Positions 40,188-47,075 of a DNA stretch of 47,075 nucleotides are shown piece after piece. Origin of the DNA: CALBGR01 sp964499935. Its GTDB lineage: Bacteria; Patescibacteriota; Saccharimonadia; Saccharimonadales; UBA4665. The stretch is from assembly GCA_964499935.1 (NCBI GenBank), contig CAZCMS010000005.1:1-47075 (forward strand). The letters are read 5' to 3'. The notes under the pieces were generated by a model. It was not told the DNA's origin and did no database searches. It saw nothing but the letters and a program-made list of their open reading frames with translations. The stretch's first letter is position 1. Each line of letters opens with the position of its first letter. A program made the translations under genes and the position numbers.

Positions 40188-41405
40188 TTACATGATTGAA
40201 TCGCCAGATAACGTGTATACCGGCAACAGTACGGCCGCCACAATAATAAGCGCCATAATACCCATAACCACCATTAATATTGGCTCAATAATTGTTGAGA
40301 TCGCCTTAATCTGATCATCTACCTCTTTTTCGTAGTATTCTGCTGTCTTGGACATCATTGCCTCTGTAGATCCAGACTCTTCACCAATATGGAGCATGCT
40401 TGGCACAAGCTCTAGGAAGTTGTCATTACCCTCCAGCGTACTCGATAGCGCCTTACCGCCTTTCACCTTTTCCGTAGAATGCTTAAGTGAAGCCTTGATA
40501 TGTACGTTATCTACTGCATCACCTGTAATTTCCAGCACCCTAATAAGGGGAACACCACTACCGATAAGTGTTGCACCCGTACGAGCAAAGCGAGCCATAT
40601 ACAACTTCATGTATAGCGGACCTAGCAACGGAGCACGCATTTTTACTCGGTCAATAAATGATTTCCCTGGGCCTGTACGTGCCCACCGAGCACCAAAGAA
40701 CGCCCCGATCGCACCTAGAATTGCAAGTAACCACCAGAAATTCTTAATTACATCAGATACAAATAATAGCATCCTGGTAAATATCGGCAGCTGAGTGCCT
40801 TTCATACCTTCGTAGAGCGCTTCTACCTGAGGTAGTACTGTAAGTAGCATATATATAACCACACCTACCATTACCATCAGTACGATAACTGGATATATAA
40901 ACGCATTACGTACTTTACTGATAATATCCGCGTCTTTTTCCTGCTGGATCGCAAGACGCTCCAGAGAATTATCGAGCGTACCAGATGTTTCACCTGCCTC
41001 TACAAGACTAACGTACACCGCATTGAATACCCGCGGATGCTTTGCGAGCGTAACTGATAGCGCTGAGCCTGCCTCAACATCTGCGATTACTTGATCAATA
41101 ACTATACGAAACGGTTTGCTTTTTGTTTGTGCAGCAACATTGCGCAGCGCCTGCACAAGTGGTAATCCTGCATTAATCAGTGTGGATAGTTGTCGAGAAA
41201 ACAGAACCTTCTCTTTGATACTGACACGCTTACGCTGCAAAAAAGAAGGCAATGACTGCCCTTGCCCGCTAATTTTTATACTCAGCGGAACAAGACCTTC
41301 TTTAGTAACCAATTTAGCAGCAGCTGACTCGCTTTCAGCTTGTACCGTTGCTTTAACCGTCTTACCGGTCGCTGGCTCCCTCGCAACGTAATCGTATAAA
41401 AGCAT
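40188..41405 (-). CDS. pilC: type IV pilus inner-membrane platform protein PilC
   Basis: 405 residues with two T2SSF domains. The first is in SLPSFLQRKRVSIKEKVLFSRQLSTLINAGLPLVQALRNVA and AEVEAGSALSVTLAKHP; the second in RFARTGATLIGSGVPLIRVLEITGDAVDN and ILEPILMVVMGIMALIIVAAVLLPVYTLS. Three transmembrane helices. It links the PilB/PilT motors to the pilus fibre. It is 5 nt from pilT, in one operon. Confidence 0.95.
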   Translation of the reverse strand: MLLYDYVAREPATGKTVKATVQAESESAAAKLVTKEGLVPLSIKISGQGQSLPSFLQRKRVSIKEKVLFSRQLSTLINAGLPLVQALRNVAAQTKSKPFRIVIDQVIADVEAGSALSVTLAKHPRVFNAVYVSLVEAGETSGTLDNSLERLAIQQEKDADIISKVRNAFIYPVIVLMVMVGVVIYMLLTVLPQVEALYEGMKGTQLPIFTRMLLFVSDVIKNFWWLLAILGAIGAFFGARWARTGPGKSFIDRVKMRAPLLGPLYMKLYMARFARTGATLIGSGVPLIRVLEITGDAVDNVHIKASLKHSTEKVKGGKALSSTLEGNDNFLELVPSMLHIGEESGSTEAMMSKTAEYYEKEVDDQIKAISTIIEPILMVVMGIMALIIVAAVLLPVYTLSGDSIM

Positions 41406-41410
41406 GTTTG

Positions 41411-42487
41411 TTAGCCCCTCATTAGCCTATCTAGTTCCTCTATATCAACAGCAACGTTGCGAGCCTCTTCATATGTAATAGTGCCACTGTGCACAAGGTT
41501 TGCAAGCGTCTTATCCATAGATTGCATACCGTATTCTGCACCTGTCTGTATAACAGCCTCAAGCTGGTGTGTTTTGCCTTCACGAATAATATTACGTACT
41601 GCAGAGTTTGCGACCAATATTTCCGCAGCTGCAATTCGTCCGCCACCAATAGCCGGCACTAAGCGCTGCGAACAGATGGCCATTAAGATATTGCTGAGCT
41701 GTGTTCGAATCTGCGCCTGTTGGTGCGGAGGAAACACATCAACCATTCGATCAATGCTTTGTGCAGCAGAGTTGGTGTGTAGTGTCGCAAACACAAGGTG
41801 TCCTGTTTCGGCAATGGTAATTGCTGCTGCGATTGTTTCGAGGTCACGCATCTCACCGAGCAACACTACATCTGGGTCCTGCCGGAGCGCAGACCGAAGC
41901 GCAGCCGAGAAAGAAAATGTATCGTAGTGCACTTCACGCTGCACAATCACTGATTTTTTAGATTTGTGCGTATACTCAATTGGATCCTCAATAGTAATAA
42001 TATGTTCTGCACGCTCTGTGTTGATCTTATTAATAAGTGCTGCAAGCGAAGTAGATTTACCAGAACCTGTAGGGCCGGTCACAAGCACCAAACCACGCGG
42101 ATATTCTGCAAATTTATTAACTATCTCCGGCAACTTTAGTTGTTCTACGGTTAAAATATCTGTCGGGATTAAACGCAGTGCTGCCGCAAGATTATTTCGC
42201 TCGTGAAACGCATTTACACGAAATCGGCCAAGATCTCCAAAGGCAAAGCTGAAGTCAAATTCTTTATCTTTTAACAAAATTTGCTTCTGGTCTTCATCGA
42301 GAATCGCGAATATGAGCGCTTCAACCGTTTCGTCGGTAAGAGGGTCTGCACCAGTTACTGGAACGAGAGAACCATCAACACGCAACATTGGAGGCAACCC
42401 TACCTGTAAGTGTAAGTCTGATGCTTTTTTCTTGAGAACTTCTTCGAGTAAAATTTCGATTCTTGGTTGTGTATTTGCCATTGCCAC
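41411..42487 (-). CDS. pilT: pilus retraction ATPase PilT
   Basis: 358 residues, hexameric ATPase. Walker A GPTGSGKSTSLAALINKI (about 130-147), the Asp box TIEDPIEY, Walker B VVLLGEMRDLETI and the His box FATLHTNSAAQS. The C-terminal AVRNIIREGKTHQ is the PilT signature that separates it from PilB; it depolymerises the pilus and powers twitching or DNA uptake. It follows pilB by 12 nt. Confidence 0.96.
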   Translation of the reverse strand: MAMANTQPRIEILLEEVLKKKASDLHLQVGLPPMLRVDGSLVPVTGADPLTDETVEALIFAILDEDQKQILLKDKEFDFSFAFGDLGRFRVNAFHERNNLAAALRLIPTDILTVEQLKLPEIVNKFAEYPRGLVLVTGPTGSGKSTSLAALINKINTERAEHIITIEDPIEYTHKSKKSVIVQREVHYDTFSFSAALRSALRQDPDVVLLGEMRDLETIAAAITIAETGHLVFATLHTNSAAQSIDRMVDVFPPHQQAQIRTQLSNILMAICSQRLVPAIGGGRIAAAEILVANSAVRNIIREGKTHQLEAVIQTGAEYGMQSMDKTLANLVHSGTITYEEARNVAVDIEELDRLMRG

Positions 42488-42499
42488 CCTCGCTGTATT

Positions 42500-44305
42500 T
42501 TATGCGTCCCCTGCTGCTACGCGGTTTACTTCATCTATCGTTGTCATGCCTGCCAAAGCTTTTAGGTAGCCGTCTTCACGCATATCTACCATGCCTTGCT
42601 CTTTTGCAACTTTTTGAATGTCCGCGCTTGTTGAGCGCTGTAAAATTAATTTTTGAATTTCTTCGGTTACGGTAAATACTTCGTATATACCCATCCGACC
42701 TTTATAGCCCCCAGGGGCTTTGGGGCCAGGGACGCCCTTGGTTAAAGTATAAGCGTTTTGGGTAGCAAGAGGCAAGTTTTGATAGCCGAGATCGTGCGCA
42801 ATCTCCTCTCTATTTGCTTCTGACTGGGGTAGAAGTCGCCCAACGGTTGCTTGAATCGCTGCCGTCTGTGCGACATCAGACTCATAATGCTCCTTCGCCT
42901 CGCCAACCCGACGCACAAGGCGCTGCCCAATAACTGTATGTACAGTGCTCGCTATAAGGAATGGCTCAATACCCATATCGAGAAGCCTCGGCAAAATACC
43001 TGCAGCGGAGTTAGTGTGCAATGTACTAAATACTAAGTGACCTGTTAACGCTGCCTGCACGGCCAGCTCTGCTGTCTCCCTATCTCGGATCTCCCCCACC
43101 ATCACTACGTCGGGGTCTTGACGTAAAATTGAACGTAAACCATTTGCAAATGTAAGTCCTACCTCTGCATTCACCTGAATTTGATTAATCCCGTCCATCT
43201 TATACTCAACCGGATCCTCAAGAGTTACGATATTAATTTCATCGGTCTTAATTGCATTCAATAATGCGTATAACGAGGTAGACTTACCAGAACCTGTAGG
43301 TCCAGAAGTCAGGATCATACCGTGAGACTGCTTAAGACCCTCTTTTATGCATCGCAAGCTACGCCCAACATAGCCCATATTCTCCATCTGCAAACTTGTG
43401 CCACTCTTATCGAGCAGACGGATCACCACTTGCTCACCCCAAATAACCGGTGAAATTGCGATACGCAGATCAATATCAGCATCACCGACACGGATACTAA
43501 ACTCACCGTCCTGTGGAATACGGTGCTCATCAATTTTGAGATTAGCAAGGATTTTAATACGAGATATTAGAGGTGGTTCAGTACTCTTAGGTAGTTTCAT
43601 AATTTCACGCAATACTCCATCTACACGACAGCGAATTTTTAACTCATGTTGCAGTGGCTCGATATGTATATCACTTGCCTTGTTACGTGCTGCGAATTCT
43701 AAAATTGTGGACAACGCCTTACTAATTGGAGAGTCCTGAACAATAGTCTTGATCTCTTTTCCAGATTGTTCCTGTTTCTTGAGGGTTGCTGCATTGGTAG
43801 CTTCAGCAGGATTATCCTCTTTGCCTATATCACTAATTTCCCCAACTACCCGCTTGGAAATATTTGCATCATACTGCTTAAGGACCTGTCGTATACCCTC
43901 TTCACTGGCTGCATAGACCTTTAGTGGACGTCCAATTTTATTTGACAGGAAATCAACCGCCTGCACATTGTCCGCATCAAGCATTGCAACTACTAATCTA
44001 TTTTGCATTTCGCCTAATGGCACCGCCATATATCGCTCTGCAGTCTCTTGTGGCAATAGGTCCAAAATCTTAGCGTCTATCTGAGCATCAAGCAAATTCA
44101 CGTATGGCAGCTTGGTGACATGAGCGATCGTCTTTGTAAGATCCTCGTCAGAAATAGCACCCGAGCTTACAAGCAGCCCAAATAATGGCACATGGTCTTT
44201 CGCAGCTTGACCCCTTAGTTCATTGAGCTTGTCGTTATCTATTAGCCCATTCTTTACTAGTGTTTCCTCTACCTCTTTCTGGGTAGACGCAGAAAGCACA
44301 CTCAT
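42500..44305 (-). CDS. pilB: pilus extension ATPase PilB
   Basis: 601 residues. N-terminal GspE/MshE-like domain (about 10-160), then the motor: Walker A TSGPTGSGKSTSLYALLNAI, TLEDPVEYKMDGINQIQVN, Walker B VVMVGEIRDRETAELA and FSTLHTNSAAG. The tetracysteine zinc motif found between the His box and C-terminus of most PilB/GspE is absent: the corresponding stretches read RLVRRVGEAKEHYE and TKGVPGPKAPGGYKGRMGIYEVF. It energises pilus polymerisation. Likely functional, since the nucleotide motifs are intact. Confidence 0.95.
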   Translation of the reverse strand: MSVLSASTQKEVEETLVKNGLIDNDKLNELRGQAAKDHVPLFGLLVSSGAISDEDLTKTIAHVTKLPYVNLLDAQIDAKILDLLPQETAERYMAVPLGEMQNRLVVAMLDADNVQAVDFLSNKIGRPLKVYAASEEGIRQVLKQYDANISKRVVGEISDIGKEDNPAEATNAATLKKQEQSGKEIKTIVQDSPISKALSTILEFAARNKASDIHIEPLQHELKIRCRVDGVLREIMKLPKSTEPPLISRIKILANLKIDEHRIPQDGEFSIRVGDADIDLRIAISPVIWGEQVVIRLLDKSGTSLQMENMGYVGRSLRCIKEGLKQSHGMILTSGPTGSGKSTSLYALLNAIKTDEINIVTLEDPVEYKMDGINQIQVNAEVGLTFANGLRSILRQDPDVVMVGEIRDRETAELAVQAALTGHLVFSTLHTNSAAGILPRLLDMGIEPFLIASTVHTVIGQRLVRRVGEAKEHYESDVAQTAAIQATVGRLLPQSEANREEIAHDLGYQNLPLATQNAYTLTKGVPGPKAPGGYKGRMGIYEVFTVTEEIQKLILQRSTSADIQKVAKEQGMVDMREDGYLKALAGMTTIDEVNRVAAGDA

Positions 44306-44318
44306 AGCGCGCTACCTT

Positions 44319-44564
44319 TTATTGCCCGTCAAACGGATTAGGATTTGTGCTTGTTCCAATTTCTACTGGCTGTGCTGGATTTTCTGCTTGAGCATTGAAG
44401 TATTCTTTGTTTGGCTGCGGGAACTCTGCTGAGATTGGATCGATAATTTCAACTTCCTGTGATCGCTTTTCAGGAGTACCAAACAACATATTAGATAAGA
44501 TTAACGATATAGCACCGCTAATGATTGCTACTATGACTATTAGTAATAAGTCTTTTTGCTTCAT
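44319..44564 (-). CDS. small bitopic membrane protein in the pilus operon
   Basis: 81 residues with one N-terminal transmembrane helix (about 6-29) and a Pro/Asn-rich extracytoplasmic tail (EFPQPNKEYFNAQAENPAQPVE). It overlaps the pilO-like gene by 1 nt (44564) and precedes pilB. Position matches a PilP-like alignment-complex component but the sequence is too short and plain to call it PilP. Confidence 0.7.
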   Translation of the reverse strand: MKQKDLLLIVIVAIISGAISLILSNMLFGTPEKRSQEVEIIDPISAEFPQPNKEYFNAQAENPAQPVEIGTSTNPNPFDGQ

Positions 44565-45253
44565 TATTGTACAACCTTCTTTCTAAGATCGAGGCTCTTT
44601 TCTGGCTGGTAGAATGTCTGTGCGGTAATATTAGCACTTACCGTGCCACCGCTTGCTGTGATCTCTACGTTACTAACCTGCATTGGACGTATCGAAAGCT
44701 CAAATGTTTTTATGAATGCCTGTATTTGAGGATAACCCCCTCTGACTGCTACCTGGAAATCAATCGGAATTGGCTCTGGGCTTGTGCTACTCTGCTGACC
44801 AGATTGCGCAACCTCGTCATCTGTTCCAACGATACTTTCTATTTCTACTCCGTGTTTAGCAGCAAACTTTTCTAAGCTGGCAGTAAGTGCTGGAAAATCA
44901 TACTTGCTTGGCAACGCGTCAAGAACGATTTTTGAATTACTACCGTCTCTATCGCTTGCACCACCAGTAGCGTTGCCCCCAATAATGTTCTGAGAACCGC
45001 TCTCAAATGTTTCGTATGCTTTCACAAGATCATCACGTGCAGCAAGGTTCTTCTCAAGCTGGTTTAATGTTTTCTTCTTTTCTGTAATCACACGATTCTG
45101 ATATGTCATTTGATTAAAGAGCGACCTCGAAGCAATAAGCGAAAACACCACGAGAAAGGTTGCAAGTCCGGCTGCAATCACTGTCGTACTATTTGCCTTA
45201 TCTATAAGTGCCCTTTTTGTAAGTGATGCCGGGTTGATTTTTGGATTTTTCAT
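44564..45253 (-). CDS. pilO: PilO-like alignment-subcomplex protein
   Basis: 229 residues. One transmembrane helix near residues 25-46 (STTVIAAGLATFLVVFSLIAS) followed by a coiled coil (NRVITEKKKTLNQLEKNLAARDDLVKAYETF) and a ferredoxin-like C-terminal domain (PIDFQVAVRGGYPQIQAFIKTFELSIRPMQV). This is the PilO arrangement; PilO dimerises with PilN to couple the platform to PilM. It is 2 nt after pilN. Confidence 0.85.
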   Translation of the reverse strand: MKNPKINPASLTKRALIDKANSTTVIAAGLATFLVVFSLIASRSLFNQMTYQNRVITEKKKTLNQLEKNLAARDDLVKAYETFESGSQNIIGGNATGGASDRDGSNSKIVLDALPSKYDFPALTASLEKFAAKHGVEIESIVGTDDEVAQSGQQSSTSPEPIPIDFQVAVRGGYPQIQAFIKTFELSIRPMQVSNVEITASGGTVSANITAQTFYQPEKSLDLRKKVVQ

Positions 45254-45255
45254 AA

Positions 45256-45927
45256 TTATTGCCCCCCCGCTGGATCAAACAATGCATTAGGACGCTCGGT
45301 ACTAGATCGCGTCGTTACCATTTGCGGAACTTCAAGTGTTATCTCTTGGCTACGATCGAAGATTTCTGGATCAAAGTTTAGCGATATCGTGTAAGTATTA
45401 CGCCCATCTGACCTCGAGAAATTAGCTAGCACTACACTATTGAATGCGGGCCTTTTGGTGGTATTTTCTAATGTAGTATATTTGGTGAACTTCAATGAAT
45501 CTGCATACGTATTAATCGCTGCGAGTGATTCTGCATTCCCTGTAATCTCCATAGTATCTTCCTCGAACACCACCTTAAATTGAGAGATAGATACTTGCGC
45601 AGGAGTTACTTGCTGCAAGCTATCAAAAACGCGAGAAGCTACCACCTCACTACCATGCAGCGTGTCGAGCGCCCCTAATTGATTCTGTACAGTTAATATC
45701 TTATTAAGGTCTTTAGTGGCTGCCAAGTCTTTAGCGTTAGACTTAATGTCTTTTGTAAGATCGTTTATGTTTTTTTTCTGCGCAACATTAACAAACAAAA
45801 ACAGCAACACAAGCACAGAAATTGCTGCGATACTTGCAATCGTAGATACAGAAACGATCAATCGCTTCTGACGCTGCGCCTTGATATAGGCGATCTTTAC
45901 ATCTGGTAGTAAGTTAAATTGAATCAT
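45256..45927 (-). CDS. pilN: PilN-like protein
   Basis: 223 residues. It begins MIQFNLLPDVKIAYIKAQRQ: the conserved IN-LLP motif that docks into PilM. A transmembrane helix follows at about 23-47, then a coiled coil and an alpha/beta domain. It overlaps pilM by 4 nt. Confidence 0.88.
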   Translation of the reverse strand: MIQFNLLPDVKIAYIKAQRQKRLIVSVSTIASIAAISVLVLLFLFVNVAQKKNINDLTKDIKSNAKDLAATKDLNKILTVQNQLGALDTLHGSEVVASRVFDSLQQVTPAQVSISQFKVVFEEDTMEITGNAESLAAINTYADSLKFTKYTTLENTTKRPAFNSVVLANFSRSDGRNTYTISLNFDPEIFDRSQEITLEVPQMVTTRSSTERPNALFDPAGGQ

Positions 45928-46964
45928 CCTACACGCTCCGCCAATCCTGCTGCTACGCCAAAATGGTTTGATACAGAAAGTAATTCATTCTGACGACTCG
46001 GCGCATACGAAACATTACGCCAAGAATTGCCTATTTCTACTTCTACGCCAAATTTATTAGCTAAATACACTGGGAACTCCGGCATCGATGATGCGCCACC
46101 GGTTACAATAATTCTGGAAAGATTTGTACCGTACCGTGTTTGGAAGAACTGAATGGATTTTTCGATATCACTAGCAAGCAAGTCTATGGACCCACTAATC
46201 GCATCAAACACACGGCCTTCGAGCTTATCTTTACTCATACCAAACTTAAACACAAATTGCTCTGCCTGCTTATCATCGACATTCAGGTTTTGTGCAGCCG
46301 TACGAATAATCGCCTCTGTGCCCGTTGGGATAGAGCGTGTAAGTCGAGGAGCGTTATTCATGGTAATTACTAGATCGGTATTCTTATTACCGATATCGAG
46401 AATCATTTGTGGAGCCGACACGTCACCTACAGTAAGTGCCCGCACGAGTGCCAAGTTATCTGGCTCAAACGCGATAACATTAAGTCCTATGGACTCCAAC
46501 ATATCAAGACGCTTTTCGATATATTCGTTATCGACACTTGTAAGCAAAATTTCTACTTTTGTGCGGTCTTTTGGCGAATCACCAATTACAGCCCAGTCAA
46601 TCTTGGATTGATCTACTGGAGTTGGAATAAAAGAATCTGCCTGATACTTAATTGCTCGGGCTGTTTCGCTTGGCGACATTCTGTCAAAATCTATTACCGT
46701 TGTAAATACACGAGTTGATGGCACGCCGACTGCTACGTCTTTAGTGGTAATCTGGGCTTGCGTAAGCAAGTCTGTGATGACCTGTAGCATCTTTTGCTGA
46801 TCTGCGCGTGAATCGCTTAATGCGATTTTGCTATCTATTGGAACATAGGCATATTTAACAAGACTCTTGTTTGGCCCTGAGCCAGAAAGCTGTACGAGTC
46901 GTATTGCCGTTGTACCGATATCAAGACCGAAAAAGTTAGAGGATAGCCCACTTAATATACTCAT
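45924..46964 (-). CDS. pilM: actin-fold pilus assembly protein PilM
   Basis: 346 residues. The actin/hexokinase phosphate-1 motif is FFGLDIGTTAIRLVQLSG; adenosine motif IIVTGGASSMPEFPVYLANKFG; MILDIGNKNTDLVITMNN is the second phosphate site. PilM is a cytoplasmic ring bound to PilN. First gene of the pilus operon. Extended -10 TGCTATAAT (46983-46975) lies 10 nt before the ATG with no SD, so the operon's mRNA starts almost at the start codon. Confidence 0.93.
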   Translation of the reverse strand: MSILSGLSSNFFGLDIGTTAIRLVQLSGSGPNKSLVKYAYVPIDSKIALSDSRADQQKMLQVITDLLTQAQITTKDVAVGVPSTRVFTTVIDFDRMSPSETARAIKYQADSFIPTPVDQSKIDWAVIGDSPKDRTKVEILLTSVDNEYIEKRLDMLESIGLNVIAFEPDNLALVRALTVGDVSAPQMILDIGNKNTDLVITMNNAPRLTRSIPTGTEAIIRTAAQNLNVDDKQAEQFVFKFGMSKDKLEGRVFDAISGSIDLLASDIEKSIQFFQTRYGTNLSRIIVTGGASSMPEFPVYLANKFGVEVEIGNSWRNVSYAPSRQNELLSVSNHFGVAAGLAERVG

Positions 46965-46974
46965 ATTACTAATG

Positions 46975-46983
46975 ATTATAGCA
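46975..46983 (-). promoter_or_regulatory. extended -10 promoter of the pilus operon
   Basis: TGCTATAAT on the minus strand, the extended -10 consensus, with no convincing -35. Start predicted near 46968; pilM ATG at 46964. Confidence 0.6.
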
Positions 46984-47020
46984 TAAGCGCAAACTTAGTA
47001 CACAACACTTTTTTAAAGGT

Positions 47021-47075
47021 TTACAACACCGGTGGCAACGTTGTAATCGCGTCGTACGCTGCATTATGTTCAGTA
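47021..47075 (-). CDS. 3' end of an unidentified gene (partial)
   Basis: An open frame enters from the right edge and ends at TAA (47023-47021). The visible C-terminus reads TEHNAAYDAITTLPPVL. Protein-like composition and position just before the pilM promoter support a real gene, but 17 codons are too few to name it. Confidence 0.35.
   Translation of the reverse strand, partial: TEHNAAYDAITTLPPVL

Overview
The window most likely comes from a Patescibacteria/CPR bacterium, best guess Candidatus Saccharibacteria (TM7). The reasons are the 5' end of a 16S rRNA gene, compact single-copy housekeeping genes, a CPR-style type IV secretion ATPase, long Thr/Asn/Ser-rich secreted repeat proteins and a complete type IV pilus locus with N-methylation pilin signals. 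This is inference from family resemblance; no database search was possible. All seven tRNAs and the rRNA look normal, and the six tRNA genes I could trace to the 3' end encode CCA.

Layout. 1-470: 5' end of 16S rRNA (minus) with its leader and a TTGACA-N17-TAACAT promoter. 470-8850 (minus): gyrA, gyrB (own promoter), a VirD4/TraG-like ATPase, a small Pro/Gln-rich partner and a four-helix membrane protein. 8851-10335: a 1.5 kb AT-rich gene-poor divergent region with two terminator-capped transcript candidates and weak origin-like features. 10336-13095 (plus): comM, infC (probable AUC start), rpmI, rplT. 13095-15172 (minus): rnpB, an ASCH-RNase H fusion, tRNA-Pro, an unidentified ~153-nt structured RNA and an M50 protease. 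15331-20760: rpmB (plus), then a pseudo-MBL protein, a wHTH protein, and a thrS-HAD-ATL-miaA operon (minus) led by what looks like a genuine T-box riboswitch with a very short Stem I. 20760-25912: HAD phosphatase, PQ-loop-like membrane protein, tRNA-Val, a 124-bp inverted repeat, a short ORF, nrdR with an operator on its own start codon, a GT2 glycosyltransferase, tRNA-Gly and tRNA-Thr.

26060-28983 (plus) is an accessory-looking island: a leader with a strong internal terminator, a small secreted repeat protein, and a large membrane-anchored protein built from four ~98-residue modules of the same repeat type. 29016-34198 holds a mutarotase-like enzyme, an unknown protein, tRNA-Asp, a parvulin whose domain order looks circularly permuted, a PH-domain membrane protein, tRNA-Arg, ndk and a Xer recombinase.

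34214-46964 (all minus) is a type IV pilus cluster transcribed pilM-N-O-(small TM protein)-B-T-C-A-D followed by four minor pilin-type proteins. One minor pilin carries an Ig-like and a C-terminal lectin/adhesin-like domain. Together with comM, the T4SS-type ATPase and the surface-repeat pair, the region reads as a cell-surface, attachment and DNA-uptake neighbourhood, which suits an episymbiont. Several genes have a -10 box only 6-11 nt before the ATG and no Shine-Dalgarno sequence, so leaderless mRNAs appear common.
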